A stretch of DNA of 32,038 bases, taken from an uncultured Bacteroidales bacterium (lineage in GTDB: Bacteria > Bacteroidota > Bacteroidia > Bacteroidales > Paludibacteraceae). The translations under genes and the position numbers were made by a program. The stretch spans positions 1-32,038 of the forward strand of contig CAKZZM010000142.1 of the NCBI GenBank assembly GCA_937885465.1, in the 5' to 3' direction. How positions within the stretch are numbered: position 1 is the stretch's first letter; every line of letters begins with the position of its first letter. Below are positions 14,585 through 21,359 of this stretch, piece by piece. Under the pieces are notes generated by a model, which was not told where the DNA came from, made no database searches, and worked only from the letters and a program-made list of their open reading frames with translations.

Positions 14585-15712
14585 ATGGAAGTGTTGCTCG
14601 GGAAAACAGTTGAAGAATTAAAGGAAGTCGCTTCGTCATGCGGATTAAAGCCATTTGTGGGCAAGCAATTGGCTGATTGGTTATACCGCAAGAGAGTTTG
14701 CACCTTCGATGAAATGACCAATATATCTGCTGCGGGGCGCAAACAACTATCGGAGCGATATATCATAGGCAGGACTCTGCCGATAACGGAAAGAGTATCT
14801 ATCGACGGGACACGGAAGTATCTCTTTGAGGTAAAGACACGAAGAAAGTCAATAGATGAGGGGAGAGAGTCAGAGGCTGAGAGCAAGGGTTATGCGGAAA
14901 CGGTATATATCCCGACAGATGACCGCGTAACTCTATGTATATCCACGCAATCAGGGTGCCGAATGGGGTGCCGCTTTTGTATGACCGGCACTCTCGGGTT
15001 CTTGGGACATCTGTCTGCGGCTGATATTCTTAATCAAATTTTTTATTTTGCGAGGTGCGGGCAGAGCCCTATAGTGGAGAACGTCTCCGAACGTTCAGGG
15101 CAGAAAGAAGCGGCTTTGCCACTGACACCAATCACAAACATTGTAGTGATGGGAGAGGGCGAGCCGATGGATAATATAGATGCCGTTCTGCGTGCCTTGA
15201 ATATCATAACTTCAGAGTACGGCTGGGGCTGGTCGCCTACGCGAATAACAGTGTCAACGGTAGGGGCGGGTGAAGGACTCGAACGCTTTTTGAAAGAGAG
15301 TGATTGTAATCTTGCTATCTCTTTGCACAGCCCTATTTCAGAAGAGCGGGCTAAGATTATGCCTGCTGAAAAATTAAGACCGATGCGAGATGTTCTTGAT
15401 ATGGTTAGTAAATACGATTTCCGCCATCAACGCAGACTCTCGTTTGAGTATATTCTTTGGAACGGGCTTAATGATAGCGTGCAGCACGCTAAGGAACTCG
15501 TTAAATTAGTCCGACCTTTTGCACCGCAGTGCAGAGTAAATCTTATTCGTTTTCACGAAGGTGCAGACGACTCTTTCCCCGCGACAGACGAACGGAGAAT
15601 GCAGGCATTCTCTGACTATCTTAACGGGCAAGGTATCGTTGCTACCATCCGCCGCTCGCGTGGACAAGACATATCCGCCGCTTGCGGAATGTTGGTGAAT
15701 GAAGTTAAATAG
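14585..15712 (+). CDS. rlmN: 23S rRNA (A2503-C2)/tRNA methyltransferase RlmN with in-frame repeat insertion
   Basis: A 375-residue radical SAM enzyme that methylates C2 of A2503 in 23S rRNA and A37 of some tRNAs. The FeS-binding CRMGCRFC has Cys125, 129 and 132. GEGEPMDN (about 191-198) is the SAM-binding motif and Cys367 in ISAACGML is the methylthio-forming Cys. Two segments exceed the family core. Residues 163-171, IVENVSERS, are an exact in-frame copy of repeat unit A, in the loop before TNIVVMGEGEP. Residues 85-102 (RRKSIDEGRE and following) are a charged extra loop before AETVYIP. All catalytic motifs remain, so the enzyme is probably functional. Its last 8 bp overlap the convergent O-methyltransferase gene. 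Confidence 0.96.
   Translation: MEVLLGKTVEELKEVASSCGLKPFVGKQLADWLYRKRVCTFDEMTNISAAGRKQLSERYIIGRTLPITERVSIDGTRKYLFEVKTRRKSIDEGRESEAESKGYAETVYIPTDDRVTLCISTQSGCRMGCRFCMTGTLGFLGHLSAADILNQIFYFARCGQSPIVENVSERSGQKEAALPLTPITNIVVMGEGEPMDNIDAVLRALNIITSEYGWGWSPTRITVSTVGAGEGLERFLKESDCNLAISLHSPISEERAKIMPAEKLRPMRDVLDMVSKYDFRHQRRLSFEYILWNGLNDSVQHAKELVKLVRPFAPQCRVNLIRFHEGADDSFPATDERRMQAFSDYLNGQGIVATIRRSRGQDISAACGMLVNEVK
15071..15096 (+). repeat. repeat unit A, copy 2, inside rlmN
   Basis: A full-length, consensus copy read in the coding direction as IVENVSERS, residues 163-171 of RlmN. Confidence 0.95.
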
Positions 15713-16505
15713 TCTTGCAAATGGTTATACCGTCTCGTACGGGAAGGAGGATGTGTTCTATGCGATTGTCGGAAAGAATAAAATCATTGAAATTTCTTAT
15801 TCCTTGTGTTTGAGCATCGCGTGAATATTCGGGATCGGCAATATGTCCGTCCCACAGTGTGTTGTCGATAATGATGATTCCGCCCTTACTCATCAGTGGA
15901 AGTACTAATTCGTAATCTTCCAATAATCTTCTTTTATCAGCATCTATAAAGGCAATATCAATTGAATTATATTGTGCAATTTGCGATGTGCAAGAGTTAT
16001 TCGATTGTTCTGAACGTTCGGAGACGTTCTCCACTATTGAGTTGAGAGTTACAGTTTGAGAGTTGAGAGTTGAGAGTTGAAAGTTAGTGAAGAACGTCTC
16101 CGAACGTTCGGAGACGTTCTCCACTATTAAGTTGAAAGGTGGTTTGAGAATGTTTTCTGCCTCTCCTATAAGCAGTTTTACCTTATTCCCCAATGGCGAA
16201 AGAGATAGATTCTCTTTGATAAACGATTCGTATTCATCGTTTTTCTCTATAGTGATTACTTCGCCGCCATTCTTTAGCCCTTCGGCAAGGCAAAGTGCCG
16301 AGTAGCCGGAGAAAGTGCCTAATTCCAAAACGAGTGAAGGGTTGATTAACTTACTGAGAAAGGCGAGAAACCGCCCTTGTACATGCCCCGAACTCATTCG
16401 CGGATTAACCATGCGTTGGTTAGTACGCTTGCTTATCTCTTTCAGGTATTCCGGTTCAGGGGCTGTATGGGCGGAAATATAGTCTGTAAGTATCTCAGGT
16501 ATCAT
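15705..16505 (-). CDS. class I SAM O-methyltransferase with two in-frame repeat insertions
   Basis: A 266-residue caffeoyl-CoA/catechol O-methyltransferase-like protein; the family is usually about 210-215 residues. The SAM-binding motif is ELGTFSGYSA (61-70), TIEKNDE is the acidic strand, and IAFIDADK (184-191) and IIIIDNTLWDG are the metal-binding segments. Between ILKPPFN and IDIAFIDADK lies an extra block at about residues 126-179. It contains IVENVSERS twice (127-135 and 157-165) joined by a Ser/Thr/Leu/Asn stretch encoded by a low-complexity linker. The block equals the excess length and falls in a surface loop, so the enzyme may still fold. The ATG at 16505 was chosen because the 88 codons upstream are AT-rich, not family-like. 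Confidence 0.9.
   Translation of the reverse strand: MIPEILTDYISAHTAPEPEYLKEISKRTNQRMVNPRMSSGHVQGRFLAFLSKLINPSLVLELGTFSGYSALCLAEGLKNGGEVITIEKNDEYESFIKENLSLSPLGNKVKLLIGEAENILKPPFNLIVENVSERSETFFTNFQLSTLNSQTVTLNSIVENVSERSEQSNNSCTSQIAQYNSIDIAFIDADKRRLLEDYELVLPLMSKGGIIIIDNTLWDGHIADPEYSRDAQTQGIRNFNDFILSDNRIEHILLPVRDGITICKTI
16012..16037 (-). repeat. repeat unit A, copy 3, inside the O-methyltransferase gene
   Basis: A full-length consensus copy, co-oriented with the gene and read as IVENVSERS (residues 157-165). Confidence 0.95.
16038..16086 (-). repeat. low-complexity linker F between two unit A copies
   Basis: Imperfect tandem repeats of AACTCTC and AACTTTC (minus strand) in the O-methyltransferase gene. 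Similar AACTTTCAACTTT strings flank unit A at 19702-19766, 21289-21305 and 30919-30930. Confidence 0.7.
16091..16120. repeat. 30-bp perfect palindrome made of two inverted unit A cores
   Basis: The half AGAACGTCTCCGAAC is exactly mirrored around the central AACGTT. It arises where a truncated + copy (16087-16109) and a full - copy (16102-16127) share their CGAACGTTCG end. On either strand it reads ENVSERSETF. Confidence 0.95.
16102..16127 (-). repeat. repeat unit A, copy 4, inside the O-methyltransferase gene
   Basis: A full-length consensus copy encoding IVENVSERS (residues 127-135), fused head to head with a truncated inverted copy. Confidence 0.95.
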
Positions 16506-16577
16506 ATTTACAAAAGTAATAAGTTTGCGCGAAAAACTGACAAAATGTAAGTAAAATCGCAATTTTTTGTGATTTTT

Positions 16578-16609
16578 GTTGCTGAATAGTGATAATTTTA
16601 TTAATTTTG
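16578..16609 (+). promoter_or_regulatory. probable promoter of the Lrp/AsnC gene
   Basis: The -7 box TAATTTTG (16602-16609) is a consensus match. GTTG (16578-16581) lies 20 nt upstream, with TTTG 3 nt before it (16575-16578). The predicted leader is about 22 nt. Confidence 0.45.
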
Positions 16610-16637
16610 TAAGAAAAATCTTGCATATTACTAAAAA

Positions 16638-17129
16638 ATGGAAAAGTTTGTCGAAGGCGATAAGATAGACGATTTGGATAGGAAGATACTTCAAATTATC
16701 ACCCAGAATGCTCGTATTCCTTTTAAGGATGTTGCGGATCAATGTGGAGTTAGTCGTGCAGCGGTTCATCAGCGCGTGCAGCGGATGTATGATATAGGCG
16801 TGATTATCGGTTCGGGATATACGGTTAATCCCAAAATGTTAGGGTATCAACTCAGTGTGTATATAGGAATAACATTGGAAAAGGGTTCGATGTATCGTTC
16901 GGTAACAAAAGAACTGCTTAAGATTCCTGAGATAGTAGAGAGTCAGTTTACACTTGGCGGCTTTTCCATGTTAATCAAACTATATGCTCGTGACGATGCT
17001 CATCTTATGCATCTTCTCAACGATAAGATTCAAGAGATACCGGGTGTGGCAAAGACGGAAACGCTCACCTCACTTGAGCAGCCTATTCGTCGAGGCTTGC
17101 CAATAAATATAAAAACTAAAGGTGAATAG
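16638..17129 (+). CDS. Lrp/AsnC family transcriptional regulator
   Basis: A 163-residue regulator. The N-terminal winged HTH (IDDLDRKILQIITQNARIPF, then VADQCGVSRAAVHQRVQRM) covers about residues 10-60. A C-terminal RAM ligand-binding domain (about 75-150) has the typical GYQLSVYIGI and VESQFTLGGFSMLIKL strands. Such proteins form octameric rings and respond to amino acids; the ligand here is not predictable. The next small ORF starts at a GTG inside the last codons, so it is translationally coupled. Confidence 0.93.
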   Translation: MEKFVEGDKIDDLDRKILQIITQNARIPFKDVADQCGVSRAAVHQRVQRMYDIGVIIGSGYTVNPKMLGYQLSVYIGITLEKGSMYRSVTKELLKIPEIVESQFTLGGFSMLIKLYARDDAHLMHLLNDKIQEIPGVAKTETLTSLEQPIRRGLPINIKTKGE

Positions 17130-17412
17130 GTTCTTAAGGATAAATATTATCTTGGTTTCTGCGTTGAGTTTGTCTGCTGTTTTGTGTAATGCAGACGACA
17201 ACAAGACCTTTATTGACGATGTTTATTATTCCGAGATTACGGCTTTAGAAGAGCAACTCAGCCAATCGTCTTTATTACCGTATTACAACAAGAAGGCGAT
17301 GCAGGAATTGATTTTCCAACCTGATACAATAGTGGAGAACGTCTCCGAACGTTCGATAGACAGTCGCATCGAATCTGAACTCGTTTCCATTGCTGTAGAT
17401 TCAATTCGATAG
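17122..17412 (+). CDS. small exported protein carrying a repeat-encoded IVENVSERS segment
   Basis: A 96-residue ORF beginning with GTG that overlaps the Lrp/AsnC gene by 8 bp. The N-terminal signal peptide (RINIILVSALSLSAVLC, with a likely cleavage at ALCNA) is followed by a mainly helical acidic segment, IDDVYYSEITALEEQLSQ. Residues 70-78 are an exact copy of the unit A peptide IVENVSERS, followed by IDSRIESELVSIAVDSIR. I do not recognise the family. The protein could be a short secreted product or a gene shortened and extended by the repeat; the 27 bp after the unit still look coding-like. Confidence 0.6.
   Translation: MNRFLRINIILVSALSLSAVLCNADDNKTFIDDVYYSEITALEEQLSQSSLLPYYNKKAMQELIFQPDTIVENVSERSIDSRIESELVSIAVDSIR
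17329..17354 (+). repeat. repeat unit A, copy 5, inside the small exported-protein gene
   Basis: A full-length consensus copy in frame, encoding residues 70-78. Confidence 0.95.
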
Positions 17413-17480
17413 TATTTTTTTGCACAAGAGTTTTCCGAGGTGTTGCAATAGGCGAAAAACCGCATTGTTTCGCTCTTTAA

Positions 17481-18674
17481 TTATTCGAATCGCATAACCT
17501 GCGCGGGGGAAATGCGGCTGATGATACTTGATGGGGCAACAAGCACAAGCAGAGATATAATAATTGTGGCGATATTGAGTAGCAGCCAAGCTGACCATGA
17601 CCATGCAATAGGCACATAACTAACATAATAAGTGGCAGGGTTGAGAGGAATAATATGGAAGAAATATTGCAGTGCCGCAAGCGAAAGTCCCGCAATATTT
17701 CCGATAAGCAGTCCTCTGACAATGAGGTGGGCTGTTTGGTAGAGGAAAATCTTTCGGATAAAATGGTTATCTGCCCCTAATGATTTGAGAGTACCTATCA
17801 GTTGTGTGCCGTCAAGAATAAGGATAATCAGAGATGATATGATGCAGAACGAACTGACGCTTATCATCAGCAGCAGAATAATAATAACATTCATATCCAG
17901 CAACCTTAGCCACGCAAAAATGCCGGGGTTCTGTTCTTCAATCGTTTCGGTATAAAGTAGATTTCCGTTTTTATCGGGGCGGTTGGCGGTGTGCAGATAG
18001 ACTTCATCTGCCGTCTCGTCAATAAAAGAAAAATCTGATATCAAGATTTCTATTCCTGATGCCTCGTCTTCTTCAAATCCATTGAGTTGTTGCACCTCGT
18101 CAAAAGTGCTTACCACAAATAACTCGTCAAAATCGCTAAACTGACTATCGTATAAGCCTGTTATACGATATTTCCGCACTCTTACATTTTCGTCAATAAA
18201 GTAACAAAAACAACTATCGCCTGTCGTCAGCGATAGTATATTACTAAGGCGCTTAGAAATCATTATCTCTCCCTGCTTAGTAGGAATAGTTCCGGCGCAC
18301 AGGTTTTCTTCTTGTACAACTCTGCCGCTTCTTCCTTTTATTACTATGCCTTGAAATGTATCTTGAGTCTTGATGATACCCGGTTTGGTGCAAAAGGGTA
18401 GGGCTGTTTGTACGTGTTCAATCTGACCGAGAGTGTGGAGCAGACTATCTGTTACGACAATCGGACGAAGTTGATAAGTGTTGTTGTTATCAAAATTAAC
18501 TATCTGAATGTGGCTGCCAAAACCTATTACTTTGTTTTTCACCTCGTTTTTAAAGCCAATGACGATAAAGAGGGTGAGTAACATTACTAAAAAACCAATG
18601 GCAACGGACGCAATAGCAATTTTTATTGCAGGTCGCGATAGTTCACCCTTGCGAAGGTCTTTATCGTAGGACAA
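17481..18674 (-). CDS. LolC/LolE-type (FtsX-fold) ABC transporter permease
   Basis: A permease of 397 residues or more, related to lipoprotein-releasing LolC/E. TM1 (about residues 19-41, IAIASVAIGFLVMLLTLFIVI) is followed by a large periplasmic MacB-like domain containing KVIGFGSHIQIVNF, then three C-terminal TM segments (about 260-375), an FtsX domain. The coordinates start at a TTG, the only standard start in frame. The codons upstream of it read NVPFFIAHRL, which fits the family N-terminus, but no ATG, GTG or TTG precedes them: the candidates are CTG (18704-18702) or ATT just before an in-frame TAA. Real translation probably begins there. No ATPase gene is adjacent. Confidence 0.88.
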   Translation of the reverse strand: MSYDKDLRKGELSRPAIKIAIASVAIGFLVMLLTLFIVIGFKNEVKNKVIGFGSHIQIVNFDNNNTYQLRPIVVTDSLLHTLGQIEHVQTALPFCTKPGIIKTQDTFQGIVIKGRSGRVVQEENLCAGTIPTKQGEIMISKRLSNILSLTTGDSCFCYFIDENVRVRKYRITGLYDSQFSDFDELFVVSTFDEVQQLNGFEEDEASGIEILISDFSFIDETADEVYLHTANRPDKNGNLLYTETIEEQNPGIFAWLRLLDMNVIIILLLMISVSSFCIISSLIILILDGTQLIGTLKSLGADNHFIRKIFLYQTAHLIVRGLLIGNIAGLSLAALQYFFHIIPLNPATYYVSYVPIAWSWSAWLLLNIATIIISLLVLVAPSSIISRISPAQVMRFE

Positions 18675-18786
18675 ACGGTGTGCTATAAAAAACGGAACAT
18701 TCAGAATAGTAAAATTAGTTTAATTCATCTAATTCGCCGACAAAGAAAATAATAAGTTGTTGATTCTCTAATGTGGAAAATTTCAG

Positions 18787-19692
18787 TTACAGGAGATTTG
18801 CATCGCCTGTTTCTTTCAGTTCTTCAATGACTTTGATTAGATATTGCCCGTATTGATTTTTGAGCATAGGCTGTGCTATTTCGCGCATTCTTTCTTCATT
18901 AATCCAACCTTTGCGATAGGCGATACCCTCTAAACAGGCAATCTTCAGTCCTTGGCGTTTCTCTATCACTTCCACAAATGTAGAAGCCTCTGCAAGAGAG
19001 TCGTGAGTACCGGTGTCAAGCCAAGCAAAACCTCTGCCGAGAGTTTGCACTTTTAACTCTTTATCGTCAAGGAACTGCTGATTAACCGTAGTAATTTCTA
19101 ACTCGCCTCGTGCAGAAGGTTTGATATGTTTCGCCACTTCCACTACTTTATTAGGGTAGAAATATAGTCCGACAACGGCGTAGTTAGATTTCGGATGCTG
19201 AGGCTTTTCTTCTATAGAAAGGCAATTACCTTGCTTATCGAACTCGGCAACACCATATCGCTCGGGGTCATTAACCCAATAGCCGAAGACGGTCGCTTTC
19301 TGCTCTTTTTCTACATTCTTCACAGCCTCTTGCAGCATTGGCACGAAGCCCGAACCGTGAAAGATATTGTCGCCAAGGACGAGACAAACGCTGTCATTGC
19401 CAATGAACTCTTCGCCTATAATAAAGGCTTGTGCCAATCCGTCAGGAGAGGGTTGCTCTGCATAAGAGAATCTCACTCCGTAGTCGCTTCCGTCACCGAG
19501 CAAACGCTCGAATCCGGGCAGGTCTTGAGGTGTAGAGATAATAAGGATGTCCCTGATGCCGGCAAGCATTAACACTGAGATGGGGTAATAAACCATCGGT
19601 TTGTCGTAGATGGGCAGGAGTTGTTTGCTTACACCTTTCGTGATTGGGTAGAGACGCGTGCCGCTACCGCCTGCAAGTACTATACCTTTCAT
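18787..19692 (-). CDS. rfbA: glucose-1-phosphate thymidylyltransferase
   Basis: A 301-residue RmlA/RfbA that makes dTDP-glucose from glucose 1-phosphate and dTTP, the first step towards dTDP-rhamnose. The nucleotide-binding GGSGTRLYPITKGVSKQLLP (8-27) is intact, as are the VLGDNIFHG motif, the EEKPQHPKSNYAVVGLY strand, GRGFAWLDTGTHDSL, and KIACLEGIAYRKGWI near residue 250. The length is that of the long RfbA form. It follows the nucleotide-sugar dehydrogenase gene; the 74-bp gap is entirely repeat A and linker F. rmlB, C and D are not in the window. Confidence 0.96.
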   Translation of the reverse strand: MKGIVLAGGSGTRLYPITKGVSKQLLPIYDKPMVYYPISVLMLAGIRDILIISTPQDLPGFERLLGDGSDYGVRFSYAEQPSPDGLAQAFIIGEEFIGNDSVCLVLGDNIFHGSGFVPMLQEAVKNVEKEQKATVFGYWVNDPERYGVAEFDKQGNCLSIEEKPQHPKSNYAVVGLYFYPNKVVEVAKHIKPSARGELEITTVNQQFLDDKELKVQTLGRGFAWLDTGTHDSLAEASTFVEVIEKRQGLKIACLEGIAYRKGWINEERMREIAQPMLKNQYGQYLIKVIEELKETGDANLL

Positions 19693-19726
19693 CGTTTCTG
19701 CAACTTAACTATAACTTTTAACTTTT

Positions 19727-19751
19727 GAACGTTCGGAGACGTTCTCCACTA
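19727..19751 (-). repeat. repeat unit A, copy 6, between rfbA and the dehydrogenase gene
   Basis: A near-full copy flanked by AACTTTTAACTTTT and AACTTTCAACTTT linkers. The linker continues as ATAGTGGA up to the dehydrogenase stop codon, so the TAG stop at 19769-19767 may itself derive from a truncated unit A start. Confidence 0.9.
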
Positions 19752-19766
19752 ACTTTCAACTTTCCA

Positions 19767-21059
19767 CTATAGTCTTCCGTCAACGAGGTTGCGGTCAACG
19801 AAGTTCTTCACATCGAAGACAACTGCTCCTCGCTCTTTATATTTCTTGAAGTCGAAGGTCTTGAATTGGTTGTGGCAGACGCATGCTATTATTGCCTCGT
19901 AATTCTTATCAGGATCAATAGCAGAAATCAATTCTTTGCCGTATTCGTGCTTTACTACTGCCGCAGATGCCCATGGGTCGTAGATGTCCACATTGCAACC
20001 GAAGTCCTCCAACTCATTAGCGATATCCACTACTTTCGTGTTGCGGCAGTCCGGGCAATTTTCCTTAAATGTTACTCCGAGCATAAGAATATTTGCCCCC
20101 TTAATCTTATGATCTTTCTGAATCATTAGTTTAAGCGTTTTATCGGCAATAAATTTAGCTATACTATTATTGACTGCACGTCCTGAGAGTATCACTTTCG
20201 GGTCGTAGCCGAGCGACTTGGCTTTGTGGGCGAGATAATACGGGTCAACAGATATGCAGTGACCGCCTACTAATCCGGGGCGATATTTGAGGAAGTTCCA
20301 CTTCGTTCCCGCCGCTTCAATAACATCGTTGGTGTCTATCCCGACGAGGTCGCAGATAAGTGCCAATTCGTTCATGAAACTGATGTTGACATCGCGCTGT
20401 GAGTTCTCTACTGCCTTCGCTGCTTCTGCCACTTTCATATTAGGGGCGCGGTGAGTACCGTTCTCTAAAATGCTGTTGTATAACGCATCAACGATATCTG
20501 CAATCTCAGGAGTCGAACCTGAGGTTATTTTCTTTATCTTGGTGAGAGTGTTAATTTTGTCTCCCGGATTGATTCGTTCGGGTGAGTAACCGCAGAAGAA
20601 GTCTTTGTTGAAATGCAGGCCGGAGTATTTCTCTAAAACGGGCACGCAGTCTTCCTCTGTACAACCGGGATAGACCGTTGATTCATAAATCACTATATCT
20701 CCTTGATTGAGCGTTTTGCCTATTGTCTCGCTTGCTTTCAAAAGAGGTGTTAAATCGGGATTGTTAAATCGGTCGATAGGGGTAGGAACAGTTACGATGT
20801 AAGTGTTCACTGCTCTCAGTTCCTCAGCGTCCGAGGTGAAGGTAAGACCTATCTTACCTGTTGATTTGAAGGCGTCACGTGCTTGCTTCATCCCCACAAG
20901 ATCGGCTTCAAGAGTATGATCCTCACCGCGTTCCAACTCTTCTACCCTCGCTTTGTTGACATCAAAACCGATAACTCGATATTTCTTTCCGTATTCGATG
21001 GCAAGCGGCAGTCCTACATAGCCTAAACCTATTACTGCAATAATTCGTTCGTTTTGCAT
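19767..21059 (-). CDS. nucleotide-sugar dehydrogenase, TviB/WbpA-type
   Basis: A 430-residue UDP-sugar 6-dehydrogenase. The N-terminal NAD-binding Rossmann fold is IAVIGLGYVGLPLAIEYG (6-23). TVPTPID and YESTVYPGC belong to the UDP-GlcNAc/GalNAc dehydrogenase subgroup, GLVGGHCISVDPYYL holds the catalytic Cys, and LGVTFKENCPDCRNTKV opens the C-terminal domain. It probably oxidises an N-acetylhexosamine nucleotide to its uronic acid for capsule or O-antigen synthesis. The ATG at 21059 was chosen because the 18 codons of in-frame extension upstream encode the reversed repeat A sequence. Confidence 0.93.
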   Translation of the reverse strand: MQNERIIAVIGLGYVGLPLAIEYGKKYRVIGFDVNKARVEELERGEDHTLEADLVGMKQARDAFKSTGKIGLTFTSDAEELRAVNTYIVTVPTPIDRFNNPDLTPLLKASETIGKTLNQGDIVIYESTVYPGCTEEDCVPVLEKYSGLHFNKDFFCGYSPERINPGDKINTLTKIKKITSGSTPEIADIVDALYNSILENGTHRAPNMKVAEAAKAVENSQRDVNISFMNELALICDLVGIDTNDVIEAAGTKWNFLKYRPGLVGGHCISVDPYYLAHKAKSLGYDPKVILSGRAVNNSIAKFIADKTLKLMIQKDHKIKGANILMLGVTFKENCPDCRNTKVVDIANELEDFGCNVDIYDPWASAAVVKHEYGKELISAIDPDKNYEAIIACVCHNQFKTFDFKKYKERGAVVFDVKNFVDRNLVDGRL

Positions 21060-21085
21060 ATATTTGCGTATATTAAAATTATTTA

Positions 21086-21111
21086 ATAGTGGAGAACGTC
21101 TAAGAACGTTC
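21086..21111 (+). repeat. repeat unit A, copy 7 (stop-bearing TAAG variant)
   Basis: A full-length copy upstream of the dehydrogenase gene. CCG is replaced by AAG, giving TAA in the VENVSERS frame. Confidence 0.9.
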
Positions 21112-21119
21112 AAACTTTA

Positions 21120-21160
21120 GTCGGCATTCAATGCCGACTTTATAAAAACGAGAAATATAA
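21120..21160 (+). repeat. repeat unit B, copy 1
   Basis: A 41-bp unit: the hairpin AGTCGGCATT-C-AATGCCGACT (10-bp stem including position 21119) followed by TTATAAAAACGAGAAATATAA. One mismatch to copy 2 inside tilS. It is directly followed by a partial unit A. Confidence 0.9.
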
Positions 21161-21163
21161 GTG

Positions 21164-21184
21164 CTGTGGAGAACGTCTCCGAAC
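21164..21184 (+). repeat. repeat unit A, copy 8 (truncated)
   Basis: From CTGTGGAGAACG to CCGAAC, lacking the last GTTC. Followed by linker G (ACTTGGTACTTGGTCACTTGG, 21184-21213). Confidence 0.85.
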
Positions 21185-21300
21185 TTAGTCACTTGGTACT
21201 TGGTCACTTGGTTCCACAACTCACAAAGTTACTGCTTTTTTATCAGTTAAACAAGGAAAATAATAAATAATTTGCACTAATCGGAAATTTCAACTTTCAA

Positions 21301-21321
21301 CTTTAGGGCTCCGCCCGCACT
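21301..21321 (+). repeat. repeat unit C, copy 1
   Basis: A 21-bp unit, CTTTAGGGCTC then CGCCCGCACT, with a GGGC/GCCC mini-hairpin. One mismatch to copy 2 at 30998-31018. Here it lies between linker F and the unit A copy at the tilS stop. Confidence 0.85.
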
Positions 21322-21334
21322 ATATCCACTACCA

Positions 21335-21359
21335 GAACGTTCTCAGACGTTCTCCACTA
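21335..21359 (-). repeat. repeat unit A, copy 9, providing the tilS stop codon
   Basis: The TGAG variant in the coding direction of tilS. Its GTG GAG AAC GTC TGA is the last four codons and stop of the gene, so TilS ends VENV and the native stop is not visible. Confidence 0.9.

Noticed and set aside
16506..16769. 88-codon upstream extension of the O-methyltransferase frame
   Set aside because: The composition is AT-driven (Lys, Phe, Leu, Asn), it covers the Lrp promoter, and it has no family similarity.
17452..17480. GCGAAA/TTTCGC hairpin between convergent genes
   Set aside because: A possible weak terminator, but the stem is 6 bp with a long loop and a poor T-tract.
21057..21113. N-terminal extension MNVLRRSPLL of the nucleotide-sugar dehydrogenase
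   Set aside because: It is only unit A read in reverse; the family start is the ATG at 21059.
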